Assembly (NCBI RefSeq): GCF_003285015.1
Contig: NZ_QMFB01000031.1
Location: forward strand, 49,374-113,373
Source: Paenibacillus contaminans
GTDB taxonomy: Bacteria; Bacillota; Bacilli; Paenibacillales; NBRC-103111
Reading direction: 5' to 3'
DNA length: 64,000 nucleotides
The notes below the pieces were generated by a model. It had not been told where the DNA came from. It saw nothing but the letters and a program-made list of their open reading frames with translations, and did no database searches. Positions 43,441-52,323 of this stretch are shown piece after piece; position 1 is the first letter of the stretch; each line of letters opens with the position of its first letter. The position numbers and the translations under genes were made by a program.

Positions 43441-44970
43441 ATGACTTCCCAACACGAGACGCAATCGTCCGGCAAACGCGCTCTGCTTCATACCGGCTTG
43501 TTTCAAAACCTGGAGCTTGCCAAAAGCATGCTCGGGCAAAGTCCCGATCTGATCGTCAAAGAAATGACCTGTGTCGCAGGCTGGCAAGCCGCCGTTTTGT
43601 ATATGGAGGGCTTGGTGGATCTTCAAATCGTCCACAACGCCATCCTCGAGTCGATGATGGTCTACAAGCCGGATACGAACGACGCGGCCTTCTTGGAGGG
43701 CTGCGAGCGGCTGCGCTACTTGACGAAGCATGTGCTCGTCGCAGGAGACACGAGTTCCTTCGACAACTTCGGCTCGCTTTTCAACCATCTGCTGTCCGGC
43801 GACGTTCTCGTTCTGCTGGATCAATGCGCCTTGGGCATCCGGATCGGCGCGGCGGGCTGGGAGGACCGCAGCATCAGCGAACCGACTTCGCAAGCCGTCG
43901 TACGCGGCCCGATGGAGGCTTTTACGGAAAATATAAGGACGAATACGTCGCTCATTCGCCGTAAAATCAAAGATCCCAAGCTCTGGATGGAAAGCAGGCA
44001 GATCGGCAAAATTACCCAAACGAACGTTTCCATCATGTATTTGAAAGATGTAGCGGACGAGCGCATAGTCGACGAAGTCCGGCGGAGGCTGGACGGCATC
44101 GATATCGACGGCATTCTGGAAGGCGGCTATATCGAGGAGCTGATTCAGGACAGAACGCTCACGCCTTTTCCGACCGTCTACAATACGGAACGTCCGGATA
44201 CGATCGCAGCCGGTCTGCTCGAAGGAAGAGTCGCCATTCTCGTGGACGGTTCTCCGTTCGTGCTTCTTGTCCCCGCCCTGTTCATTCACTTTTTCCAATC
44301 TGCGGAAGACTACTATCAGCGTGCCGACATCAGCACATTGCTTCGGATCATCCGTTTTACCGGTTTTTTTATCGCCATGCTGGCGCCGTCCCTCTACATC
44401 GCCGTGACGACGTACCATCAGGAAATGCTCCCGACCAGCCTTCTTATTAGTCTGGCCGCGCAGCGGGAAGGCGTTCCCTTCCCCGCCTTCATCGAGGCGC
44501 TGATGATGGAGATTACTTACGAAATCTTGCGCGAAGCCGGCGTTCGGATGCCTCGGACAGTCGGTCAAGCCGTCTCCATCGTCGGTACGCTCGTCATCGG
44601 CCAGGCGGCGGTCGAAGCCGGTATCGTTTCGGCCGTTATGGTCATTATCGTATCGATTACGGCCATTTCCAGCTTTGTCATACCGGCTCCGGGGATGTCC
44701 ATTTCCGTCCGGATGATCCGTTTCATCCTGATGGGGCTGGCGGCTTCGTTCGGGCTGTTCGGCCTTTTGGCGGGCATTATTCCGCTTGTCCTGCACTTGA
44801 CCGGGCTTCGTTCGTTCGGCGTGCCTTACATGAGTCCATTCGGCCCGTTCCACTTGCAGGACCATAAGGATACGCTGTTCCGGATTCCTTGGACAAGCAT
44901 GCTGACACGTCCGATTTCCGGCCAAAGCCCGAACCGAGTCCGGCAGAAAAGAAAGCATATCAGACGATAA
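43441..44970 (+). CDS. Spore germination receptor A subunit (GerA family)
   Basis: 509 residues. The N-terminal soluble domain has VKEMTCVAGWQAAVLYMEGLVD and EPTSQAVVRGPMEAFTENI. GPMEAFTEN, LIRRKIKDPKLW and GRVAILVDGSPFVLLVPALF are the family signatures. Four to five membrane segments follow from about residue 285. It forms the inner-membrane receptor complex with the C and B subunits that senses germinants. The ribosome site is GAAGGAG. First gene of the A-C-D-B operon. Confidence 0.95.
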   Translation: MTSQHETQSSGKRALLHTGLFQNLELAKSMLGQSPDLIVKEMTCVAGWQAAVLYMEGLVDLQIVHNAILESMMVYKPDTNDAAFLEGCERLRYLTKHVLVAGDTSSFDNFGSLFNHLLSGDVLVLLDQCALGIRIGAAGWEDRSISEPTSQAVVRGPMEAFTENIRTNTSLIRRKIKDPKLWMESRQIGKITQTNVSIMYLKDVADERIVDEVRRRLDGIDIDGILEGGYIEELIQDRTLTPFPTVYNTERPDTIAAGLLEGRVAILVDGSPFVLLVPALFIHFFQSAEDYYQRADISTLLRIIRFTGFFIAMLAPSLYIAVTTYHQEMLPTSLLISLAAQREGVPFPAFIEALMMEITYEILREAGVRMPRTVGQAVSIVGTLVIGQAAVEAGIVSAVMVIIVSITAISSFVIPAPGMSISVRMIRFILMGLAASFGLFGLLAGIIPLVLHLTGLRSFGVPYMSPFGPFHLQDHKDTLFRIPWTSMLTRPISGQSPNRVRQKRKHIRR

Positions 44971-44985
44971 ACCGGAGGTGGCCGC

Positions 44986-46185
44986 ATGAGAAGGATGGGG
45001 TCGGGCATGCTTGCATTCGGATTGGTGATCGTTCTTCTCGCTGGATGCTGGAACCGCAAAGAGCTGAACGATCTCGGCATTCAGATGGGCACCGCGATCG
45101 ATAAGGTCGGCGACCAATATCAGGTGGCCGTGCAGATCGTCGTTCCGGGGGAGGTTAGCGCGCGAAAAGCCGTCAGCACAAGTTCGCCGGTAACGATGTA
45201 CAAAGCGACTGCCCCTACCCTCTTTGAGGCTTTTCGCAAGCTGACGGAGACAAGTCCACGTCAAATTTACGGCGCGCACACGCGGGTGCTCGTATTCAGC
45301 GAAGCGATTGCGAAGGACGGGATCGCCGGCGTCATGGATCTTTCGATACGCGATCCCGAGCTGCGGTCCGATTTTTATGTAATGGTTGCCAGACACACGT
45401 CCGCCGAAGAAGTGTTAAAAATAATGACGCCGCTCGAAAAAATTCCGGCCAATAAGCTGTTTCATTCGCTCGAAACGTCTGCGAAGTCCTGGGCGCCTAC
45501 GGCGATCGTGACGATGGACATTTTGTTCGATAAGCTAATGAGTTCAGGGGTCAGCCCCGTACTGACGGGAATCACGGTTACCGGCGACAAAGAAATGGGC
45601 AAAAAACAAGCGAATGTGGAGGAGATCGAATCGTCGGCGACGCTGCGTTATTCCGGATTGGCCGTTTTCCGCAAGGATCGCTTGGTCGGCTGGCTGAACG
45701 AAGAGGAAAGCAAAGGCTACAATTATATCATCAGTGATGTGAAAAGCACCGTCGGCCACTTGATTTGTCCGGACGGCGGAAAGCTTGCCCTCGAAACGAT
45801 CCGCAGCCATACGGATGTAAAAGGACGTGTCAAGGACGGGAAGCCCTCCATCGACGTCCGGATCATGAACGAAGTCAATATCGGCGAGGTCGATTGCCTG
45901 ATCGATATTCAAGACCCGGAGACGATCAAAGAGCTGGAGGCGCAGAGCGAAGAGAAGACGATCCGAATTATGCAAAAATCCGTCGAAGTCGTCCAGAACG
46001 AATTCAAAACGGACATTTTCGGCTTCGGCCAAGCGATATACCGTTCGGATCCAAAGGCTTGGGAGCTGGTGAAGAACGATTGGGAGGAGCATTTCGTCAA
46101 GCTCAAGGTCAATTACGAGGCCGAGACGCATATCCGAAAGGTTGGTTTGGCGAATAAAGCGTTAAAGGAAATCGTAAAGGAGTAG
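44986..46185 (+). CDS. Spore germination receptor C subunit (Ger(x)C lipoprotein)
   Basis: 399 residues. A lipobox signal peptide (FGLVIVLLAGCWNRKELNDL) places a diacylglyceryl-cysteine near residue 22, and CWNRKELNDLG is the classic Ger(x)C start. The rest forms the three GerBC-like domains (HTRVLVFSEAIAKDG, YDVFRSE-type middle replaced by LRSDFYVMVARH, and DIFGFGQAIYRSDPKAW at the C-terminus). It is anchored on the outer face of the inner spore membrane. It starts 15 nt after the A subunit. Confidence 0.95.
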   Translation: MRRMGSGMLAFGLVIVLLAGCWNRKELNDLGIQMGTAIDKVGDQYQVAVQIVVPGEVSARKAVSTSSPVTMYKATAPTLFEAFRKLTETSPRQIYGAHTRVLVFSEAIAKDGIAGVMDLSIRDPELRSDFYVMVARHTSAEEVLKIMTPLEKIPANKLFHSLETSAKSWAPTAIVTMDILFDKLMSSGVSPVLTGITVTGDKEMGKKQANVEEIESSATLRYSGLAVFRKDRLVGWLNEEESKGYNYIISDVKSTVGHLICPDGGKLALETIRSHTDVKGRVKDGKPSIDVRIMNEVNIGEVDCLIDIQDPETIKELEAQSEEKTIRIMQKSVEVVQNEFKTDIFGFGQAIYRSDPKAWELVKNDWEEHFVKLKVNYEAETHIRKVGLANKALKEIVKE

Positions 46186-46191
46186 CTAACG

Positions 46192-46419
46192 ATGTGGGGA
46201 ACCTTTGCCGTCCTATTCGTTGCAGTCTCGGTAGGTATGATCGAACTGCCGCCGCTTTTCAGGAAACGCTGGTACAAAGAAGCCGTCGTCCACATCGCCG
46301 CACTGCTTGCAGGCACCGTGCTCAGCATCATCGCAATTCGGCTGATTGCGCTGCCCAGTCCCTTGAATATCATCGTCACCGTTTTCAAGCCGATAAACGA
46401 CTGGCTGTTCCCCAAATAA
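46192..46419 (+). CDS. Germinant receptor D-type small membrane subunit
   Basis: 75 residues with two membrane segments (about 4-20 and 34-55) separated by a basic loop (FRKRWYKEA). It begins 6 nt after the C subunit behind AAGGAG. Two-helix D subunits are known in several GerA-type operons and can tune receptor output. Position between C and B is diagnostic. Confidence 0.82.
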   Translation: MWGTFAVLFVAVSVGMIELPPLFRKRWYKEAVVHIAALLAGTVLSIIAIRLIALPSPLNIIVTVFKPINDWLFPK

Positions 46420-46441
46420 ATATGGGAGAAGGATGAAGCGA

Positions 46442-47557
46442 ATGCTGGAAAAAGGGCGTTTGAGCACGAAGCAGCTGTCCGTACTTGTTATTTTTTCCGT
46501 CATTGGCGAATCTCTGCTGGTCATTCCCTCCTCTGTCGCCGAGGAGGCCAAGCAGGATGCCTGGATCTCGGGCTTGATCGGGATGACGGCCGGCCTTCTG
46601 ATCGCCTGGATGATATTCCGGATCGGACAAACCTACGGCCCCAAGACGCTTATCGAGCATAATCGTGCGCTGCTGGGAAGGTGGGCGGGCGGAACCGTTT
46701 CCGTCCTGTATTTGCTCTACTTTCTCATCAATATATCTGCGTTGATCCGGGAAATCGGCGACTTCATCACCACGCAATTTTTGCCGGAAACGCCGCTTCG
46801 GGCCGTTCACCTGATTATCGTCATTCTCATCATATGGGCTGTCAAAAGCGGACTGGAGACGCTGGCGCGAGCGGGCGAGGTATTTTTCCCGCTTTTTGCG
46901 GTATTGCTCATCTCTATGTTCGTTTTTTTGCTTCCGCAATTCCATTCCGACAGGCTTCAGCCCATGCTTGGCCAGGGAATCCCCTCCATCCTGAGAGGAT
47001 CTTTGTTTATTTTCGCGTTCCCGTTCTGCGAGCTGATCGTGCTGCTTATGATATTTCCGTATGTCGCGCATAACCCCAAGCTGCAAAAGGATTACATGCT
47101 TGCCGTTTTGTTCGGCGGCTTGACGATTTGCTTGCTCATTCTCATTTCGATTCTCGTGCTCGGCCCGAACCTAAGCGCCTATCATTCCTATGCCTCCTAC
47201 GCAATCGCGCAGAAAATTAGCATCGGACACTTTGTGGAACGTCTCGAAGCGCTGCTGGCCGTCAATTGGATCGTCTCCACTTATTACAAAATATCGCTGT
47301 TCTACTACGGCCTCATCCTCGGTTCCGCACAGCTGTTCAACCTACGGGACTACCGGCAGCTTACCGTTCCTACAGGCATGATCGTATTCGGACTAGCCTT
47401 CATCATTTCGCCGAACATCGTTTATTTCAACGCCAAAGTAAGCTACTGGGTCATCATCGACATCTTGTTCGCCCTTCTCATTCCGGCGCTCTTGTTTTTC
47501 ATAGGCTTAACGCGACGAAAAAAGAGACTGAAACGTCCCGCTTCAGCCGAAAAATAA
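46442..47557 (+). CDS. Spore germination receptor B subunit (permease-like)
   Basis: 371 residues from the second of two in-frame ATGs (46442), which has AAGG at 9 nt; 46433 is possible. Ten membrane segments in the APC-transporter fold typical of GerB: KGRLSTKQLSVLVIFSVIG start, IGMTAGLLIAWMIFRIG, and FPFCELIVLLMIFPYV in the middle. It carries the germinant-binding pocket in this family. Last gene of the operon. Confidence 0.95.
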   Translation: MLEKGRLSTKQLSVLVIFSVIGESLLVIPSSVAEEAKQDAWISGLIGMTAGLLIAWMIFRIGQTYGPKTLIEHNRALLGRWAGGTVSVLYLLYFLINISALIREIGDFITTQFLPETPLRAVHLIIVILIIWAVKSGLETLARAGEVFFPLFAVLLISMFVFLLPQFHSDRLQPMLGQGIPSILRGSLFIFAFPFCELIVLLMIFPYVAHNPKLQKDYMLAVLFGGLTICLLILISILVLGPNLSAYHSYASYAIAQKISIGHFVERLEALLAVNWIVSTYYKISLFYYGLILGSAQLFNLRDYRQLTVPTGMIVFGLAFIISPNIVYFNAKVSYWVIIDILFALLIPALLFFIGLTRRKKRLKRPASAEK

Positions 47558-47780
47558 GGGGATCACACCTCGTGCGAAGCTGACGGAGTGCGGCGCTGCT
47601 TTGCCTGACAGCCTTCGGCCGCTTCGCTGACGGTCAGCAGCCGGCCGCGGGTCAGACCTCGTGGCCGAGGAGCCTATTCCCGTTGAACGGAGCTTTCGAT
47701 ATGCTCCCTATCCGGTCTCCTGGCTCCGCTGTCTGTTCCATAGGGTTAGATTTCGAATGGGTAATTCCCATAATAGAAAC

Positions 47781-47824
47781 AAATACGCTTCCAAGCCACT
47801 GTTAAAGTGGGTGGAAGCGTATTT
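47781..47824. terminator. Hairpin with terminator character
   Basis: AAATACGCTTCC and GGAAGCGTATTT form a 12-bp stem with an inner CCACT/AGTGG stem and TTTGTTTG behind. It is 220 nt past the ger operon and may end it. Confidence 0.6.
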
Positions 47825-47925
47825 GTTTGTTGATTCGGCATTATTAAGCGACAGATGGGGCATGAAAATGGAAACGGAAATGACTTTCGGGAGCTCCGTT
47901 CATGCCCTGCTTTGGGTCCCGGGTC

Positions 47926-48057
47926 TTGATGGAAAAACTACAGCTAATTCTGCTTAAAACATGAAAAGTCGGCATCTTGATGGAAAAACTACAGGTATTT
48001 TCGTTGATTTCATCCATAATAGGTGAAACGGATAAAATCAACTGCAGTTTTTCCATC
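47926..48057. repeat. Short repeats around GATGGAAAAACTACAG
   Basis: Two direct copies (near 47933 and 47979, both preceded by TCTT) and one inverted copy (CTGCAGTTTTTCCATC near 48039-48054). The second and third, with flanking TTGATTT/AAATCAA, form a long imperfect hairpin. A further degenerate copy lies near 48090. Confidence 0.65.
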
Positions 48058-48158
48058 TAGTTCGTTCAGAAGCCGTGAAAGCAGAATAATAGATGCAGAT
48101 TTTCCAGTTACTATAAGAAACTCTTTTTGGGGATAGCCCCACTGGATCATTAAATGAA

Positions 48159-49829
48159 TCAGTATATTCGCATGTCTTGCTTATAAACGATCTCATCGTC
48201 ATTCGGATCCATGATGCGCACTTCTACGGTCCAGCTTCCGGCGAACGGCATGTAAGGACCGGCGGCCTTGTAGCTGAAGCGCGCATAGTCGATAAAAGCG
48301 TCCAGCTCTTTGTCGTCGTACGTCTCGATCGGCACTTCGATCGGCGCGATCGACTTGTCGTCGTTGTAGATCATGTTGAGCTTGACGTATTTCGGCTTGC
48401 CGAGCTTTTCCGGCAGCCATACTTTGACCGTAAACGTATTCGGTCCGGGCGCGTTCGGCGTGATGCGCAGCGTCAAATGCGCCTTCGTGCCCATTTCATG
48501 ATAAGACAGCGGCTTATTGGGCGGCACAGGCGCCACATACGTAAGCACGCCGACTGTGGCGACGATCAGAACCATCAGCCCCAGGTCGATGCGAAGCCAG
48601 AGGTTGGCCCCTGCGTTTTGCCGTTTGCGGAGCATGAACCTGATCGTGCCGGCCGAAATGAGCACTAGCAGCACGAGTCCGATTTTGATCAGCAGCAGCG
48701 TTCCCCACTGGGTATACAGCAGGTAGTCGAGCTTCGGCAGGTAGATCAGCGTCGATGCGGCTCCCGTCAGCGAAAGCACGATGATGGAGAGGAGCGCAGC
48801 CCGGGAAAACCGCGGCAGGAGCCGCTCTCGGACGTCCGAGGTCCGCCAGAAAACGACGATCATCAGCAGGCCGCCGACCCAAAGCGCAGCGCCCGCCAAA
48901 TGAATCCAATCGAGCAGCAAAGCGGCGAATCTCGGCTCGAATGCCATCGCATGCCCGTTTACGCTTTTGGCTGCAAGCAGCGCGCCGACCCAAACCAAAT
49001 CGACGATGCGGTTGCGCCGTAGCACCACAAACGCGGCAAGCGCCAGAAGCAGCGAGGCAATCCACGACAAGCCGATGCTCGTGCCGGTGAACAAGCCGAC
49101 AAGCTCCGCCGCTCCGCCTTCTCCGAGCAATTCCGAGTAATGCGTATAAATGACCAGCAGTAGTGTGATGACATATGCCCGCTGCAGCCCGATCGCCCAG
49201 CCCTTGAACCGGTTTCTCGTCTCTCCCGATTGCCCGGACTGCAGCGAAGACCAGGCAACCCAGCCCGTCAAAGCCAGCAAGGCAAAATACGAAGCGATCC
49301 TCGACGCGTATTTCAGCAAATCCGCAAAGCCCATATTCCATGACAAGCTGTGCTCATGCTCGCTCCCGATCGAAGCCGTCGTATTCCGCGGCGGTCCTAC
49401 CGTAATGACGTAGCTTCCGTCAACGGGATGTCCATCCGCCGAAATGACGTGATACGTAACGACGTACGCTCCCTTCGGAAGCTCGGGCAGATCGAGCGTC
49501 AAGCCGGTACGATCCGCATTCAGCTTCGCTTTATCCGAAGTCGCTTGCCGTCCGATTTCATCGATCACTTTAATATAAAACAGCTTTTCTTCGATTCGTT
49601 CGTTAAACGTAAGCGCGATTTGCCGCGGCGGCGTATCCATCTGGCTGTTCGGCTCGGGCACCGACTGGATGAGCGAGGCGTGGCCGAACGCCGTTGACGG
49701 AACGGCCAGCAGAGCAGCCAGCAAAATGAAAACCGGCAATATCAGCTTCACAATCCGCGTCCGATTCGCCGGTATCCTAAAATAGAACAACAAGGATCCC
49801 TTCTTCCTCAAAAAATATAACGGAAGCAA
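48159..49829 (-). CDS. CopC-CopD fusion protein (YcnJ-like), copper handling
   Basis: About 556 residues from a TTG at 49829; a GTG 26 codons later, just before the signal peptide, may be the true start. Signal peptide (LILPVFILLAALLAVPS) followed by GHASL, whose histidine is the first copper ligand of CopC; HVISADGHPVDGSY near residue 130 supplies the second histidine region. Eight membrane helices of CopD follow (about 175-440) with VNGHAMAFE and WIHLAGAALWVGGL. A C-terminal FixH/YtkA-like beta domain closes the protein. Predicted to bind and take up copper at the membrane. It lies 39 nt downstream of the DUF2203 gene. Confidence 0.92.
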   Translation of the reverse strand: MLPLYFLRKKGSLLFYFRIPANRTRIVKLILPVFILLAALLAVPSTAFGHASLIQSVPEPNSQMDTPPRQIALTFNERIEEKLFYIKVIDEIGRQATSDKAKLNADRTGLTLDLPELPKGAYVVTYHVISADGHPVDGSYVITVGPPRNTTASIGSEHEHSLSWNMGFADLLKYASRIASYFALLALTGWVAWSSLQSGQSGETRNRFKGWAIGLQRAYVITLLLVIYTHYSELLGEGGAAELVGLFTGTSIGLSWIASLLLALAAFVVLRRNRIVDLVWVGALLAAKSVNGHAMAFEPRFAALLLDWIHLAGAALWVGGLLMIVVFWRTSDVRERLLPRFSRAALLSIIVLSLTGAASTLIYLPKLDYLLYTQWGTLLLIKIGLVLLVLISAGTIRFMLRKRQNAGANLWLRIDLGLMVLIVATVGVLTYVAPVPPNKPLSYHEMGTKAHLTLRITPNAPGPNTFTVKVWLPEKLGKPKYVKLNMIYNDDKSIAPIEVPIETYDDKELDAFIDYARFSYKAAGPYMPFAGSWTVEVRIMDPNDDEIVYKQDMRIY

Positions 49830-49868
49830 ACATAACAGCCACTATCGCTATTTATCGTTCGCGTCCGC

Positions 49869-50267
49869 CTATCCGAGCGGTTTTCTCCCCCGGAACCCTT
49901 CCTCCATCCCGTGGTAAAACATAATGCGCTCCTCGCCCTGCCGCCAGCAGAGCAGCACATCCTGCCCGTCAAGCACGGCGGGGAAATCGACAAGCCCGTT
50001 TTCGATATCCTTCAGCTGCGCGCCTTTCATATGGATGCCTTTTATTTGCGTATGCGCTTCAATTTGCAGAAATTCGATTTCGCATTCCAGCTCAAAAAAA
50101 GGATCGTTTCCCAAATCGGCATCGCCTGCAGAAGATACGAATTTGCGCAGCCGCAGCTCGGCGACCTTATCTTCCATATTGCGGACCGTATCCTGCAAAG
50201 CTTCCAGCTCCGTCCGGATTACCGGCAGCAGCGCGTTCGCCTCCTGCACCGTAAAATGCTTTTTCAT
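49869..50267 (-). CDS. DUF2203 family protein
   Basis: 132 residues from an ATG at 50267; a TTG 18 nt upstream is less likely. It begins KKHFTVQEANALLPVI, the conserved DUF2203 start, followed by a helical segment (residues 15-50), ECEIEFLQIEAHTQIKGI and VDFPAVLDGQDVLLCWRQGE. Cytoplasmic, function unknown. It is the probable first gene of a transcript with copCD. Confidence 0.85.
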   Translation of the reverse strand: MKKHFTVQEANALLPVIRTELEALQDTVRNMEDKVAELRLRKFVSSAGDADLGNDPFFELECEIEFLQIEAHTQIKGIHMKGAQLKDIENGLVDFPAVLDGQDVLLCWRQGEERIMFYHGMEEGFRGRKPLG

Positions 50268-50448
50268 CGAGCGAATTTCCCCCAATTTACACGGAATTAA
50301 TAAGCAGGAGAGCGAATTCTTGATTCTTCCGGCTTCCAGACCAGTTTACTAGAAAGTCAATATAAAAACCACGTTTTGCCGACCGGAATGGTGAACAAGA
50401 GGTGAACGATGCGCGAACTTCGCGTAAAAAGCGGCAATTCGGCGCTGC
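50268..50448. other. Short intergenic stretch
   Basis: Upstream region of the DUF2203 gene. No clear promoter is recognised. It runs into the repeat array. Confidence 0.35.
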
Positions 50449-50880
50449 GGAGAAGCTCAGCGCTTACGAGGTGCGCTTCTGCGGTCGGCTGCCCGGCCGT
50501 TAAGCACCGCCGATCGGCGGATGCCCCGCGAGGCGGCGCAAATCCTGCGCACGACGCCTCGGAGAAGCTCAGCGCTTACGGGAGCGCGCGCTTCCTGCGG
50601 GCGGCGGCCGACCGTTATCGCACCGCCGCACGGCGGATGCTCCGTGTGACGGCGCAAATCCGGCCACACGGAGCCGCGGAGAAGCTCAGCGCTTACGAGG
50701 TGCGCTTCTGCGGTCGGCTGCCAGGCCGTTAAGCACCGCCGATCGGCGGATGCTCCGATCGACGGCGCAAATCCGGCGCACGGCGCCTCGGAGAAGCTCA
50801 GCGCTTACGGGAGCGCGCGCTTCCTGCGGTCGGCGGCCGGCCGTTATCGCACCGCCGCACGGCGCAAAATCGGGCTAGCG
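50449..50880. repeat. Alternating 112/117-bp tandem repeat array
   Basis: Four units open with GGAGAAGCTCAGCGCTTAC at 50449, 50561, 50678 and 50790 (steps 112, 117, 112). Units 1 and 3 (type A) are nearly identical and carry the palindrome CCGCCGATCGGCGG. Units 2 and 4 (type B) carry CCGCCGCACGGCGG instead. All are very GC-rich. Frames through it have no ribosome site and I see no protein. Confidence 0.88.
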
Positions 50881-50887
50881 CGCTCGG

Positions 50888-51670
50888 CTATGTACCGAGC
50901 ACCTTTTTGCCCCTCGGCTGCGTCCCCCCTGCATCCGGCTCTAGCGTAATGCCGACGGCTTCGAACGCCGTTTCGTCGGGCCTTAGCTCGAGCGTCAGAA
51001 CGCCTCGTCCCTGGTCGTCCACCCGGAACGTTCCGCCGTTATGCCGCTTGCCATCCTTGATAAGCCATACTTGGTACGCTTCCTCGCCGCTGGTCAAGGC
51101 CAGCCCGTTCAGCTGCAAAGTCAGACGCTCGCTGTTTCCTTGCCGCGTCAGCCATCCGGTGCCGTTCGCCTCCGGCATCGATTTGTCGAACGCCTTCAGC
51201 GAAAGCTGCTTGACGACTTGCGCCGGCGGTTGAAGCCTCTCGTCGGCAATTGTCGTTTCGCTGCCGCGGCTCGCCGTCCATCCCCATGCCGCAATAGCTC
51301 CCGCAGCCAAACAAACGACTGCCGCCGCGGCATATCCGAACGTTCTTCTTTTGGAGGGGCGCACCTTTTCATTCGGATTGGAAACGAGTCCTTTTGCTAT
51401 TCCCATTTCCTCAGCATCTGCCGGGATGACGCCAGCCTGATTTGTTCCATTCAAAATAGCAGCGAAAACCTGCTCCTTGCGATCCTCCGGCATGTCGACC
51501 TCTTCCGCCGCGAAGGGCAGCATCTCCCATGTTTCCCGAAGCTCCGTATACTCCTTCCCGCACGCCTCGCATTCCTCCAAATGAGCGGCAAAAACGTCCG
51601 CTTCTTCCGGCGGCAGCTCCTGCAATAAATACGGTATCAACCGCTCGCACGGGTTCGGTTGCCTAGACAT
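50888..51670 (-). CDS. Anti-sigma factor (zinc-finger HC2 + RskA-like)
   Basis: 260 residues from an ATG at 51670. The N-terminal anti-sigma zinc motif is readable as H-x3-C-x2-C in AHLEECEACGKEY near residue 38. One membrane segment near 115-135 (YAAAAVVCLAAGAIAAWGW). The C-terminal extracytoplasmic RskA-like domain has EEAYQVWLIKDGKRHNGGTF and FEAVGITLEP. It holds the ECF sigma factor encoded 8 nt upstream inactive at the membrane and releases it on a signal, probably through regulated proteolysis or redox change. The array 50449-50880 begins right after its stop codon. Confidence 0.92.
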   Translation of the reverse strand: MSRQPNPCERLIPYLLQELPPEEADVFAAHLEECEACGKEYTELRETWEMLPFAAEEVDMPEDRKEQVFAAILNGTNQAGVIPADAEEMGIAKGLVSNPNEKVRPSKRRTFGYAAAAVVCLAAGAIAAWGWTASRGSETTIADERLQPPAQVVKQLSLKAFDKSMPEANGTGWLTRQGNSERLTLQLNGLALTSGEEAYQVWLIKDGKRHNGGTFRVDDQGRGVLTLELRPDETAFEAVGITLEPDAGGTQPRGKKVLGT

Positions 51671-51678
51671 CTTCGCGC

Positions 51679-52323
51679 TCACTCCTCTCTCCATGATTTC
51701 ATATATTCGCGCAGCCGCTTAAGCGATTGGTGCAGCCGGCTTTTCACCGTACCGACGGGTTCGCTGTTGCGTTCCGCGATTTCCGTAAGCGTATATCCTT
51801 CCCAGTACAACTCGCGAATGAGGCGCGCCTGGCTATCCGACAGTTGGCGGGACGCCTCCTCGATTTGATTTTTCAGCAGCCGCCGCGTTACGATGTCCTG
51901 CGTGCGATCGGAAAAACCGCCGCTCTCATCAGCCGGAACGGTAAAATCGTCAAGCGGAACCAGCGCTTCCTGCCTTCGCTCTTTGCGGAGCTGATCGATC
52001 GCAACATGGCGGGTTACCGTCAGCAGCCAGCTGACGAACTGTCCCTTTGCGCTGTCATAGCCTTTATCCGAGGTCCACAGCTTCGTAAACACAAGCTGCA
52101 CTACATCGCTTGCAAACTGCGGGTCGCTTTTGGCTTTCCACGCAAACGAATAGACGAGACGCACATAGCGGTCATACAGCACCCGCAGCGCTTCGCTTTG
52201 CTTGTCCCCAATCATCCGCATCAATTGCTCATCCGAAACATCCTGCACGCGATCGGCACTCCCCACGGGTTTATAACCCCTATTATCGTCCAGGCCCGGA
52301 GCGGGCAAACGAACTACCGTCAT
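51679..52323 (-). CDS. ECF sigma factor paired with the RskA-like anti-sigma factor
   Basis: 214 residues from an ATG at 52323 (AAAGGAG, long spacing); a GTG five codons earlier is possible. Region 2 at about 35-105 (VLYDRYVRLVYSFAWKAK, FVSWLLTVTRHVAIDQLRKER), region 4 at about 150-205 (LSDSQARLIRELYWEGYTLTEIAE, PVGTVKSRLHQSLKRLREYM). The length and the partner place it with SigK-like ECF factors of the RskA type. Promoter motifs upstream were not clear, so autoregulation cannot be asserted. Confidence 0.93.
   Translation of the reverse strand: MTVVRLPAPGLDDNRGYKPVGSADRVQDVSDEQLMRMIGDKQSEALRVLYDRYVRLVYSFAWKAKSDPQFASDVVQLVFTKLWTSDKGYDSAKGQFVSWLLTVTRHVAIDQLRKERRQEALVPLDDFTVPADESGGFSDRTQDIVTRRLLKNQIEEASRQLSDSQARLIRELYWEGYTLTEIAERNSEPVGTVKSRLHQSLKRLREYMKSWREE

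Larger units (their letters stand above)
47558..48158. other. Intergenic region after the ger operon
   Basis: 600 bp without a supported gene. It contains the hairpin at 47781-47824 and the GATGGAAAAACTACAG repeats. Confidence 0.5.

Noticed and set aside
43276..45396. Minus-strand frame of 706 residues across the ger genes
   Set aside because: Antisense to two well-recognised ger genes; Arg/His/Asp-rich composition without domains.
50409..50732. Plus-strand frame of 107 residues through the 112/117-bp repeats
   Set aside because: No ribosome site; composition follows the GC-rich repeat, and the minus strand is also open in places. Better described as a noncoding array.
50449..50880. CRISPR array
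   Set aside because: Units are over 110 bp, directly adjacent and repetitive throughout; no short repeats with variable spacers.
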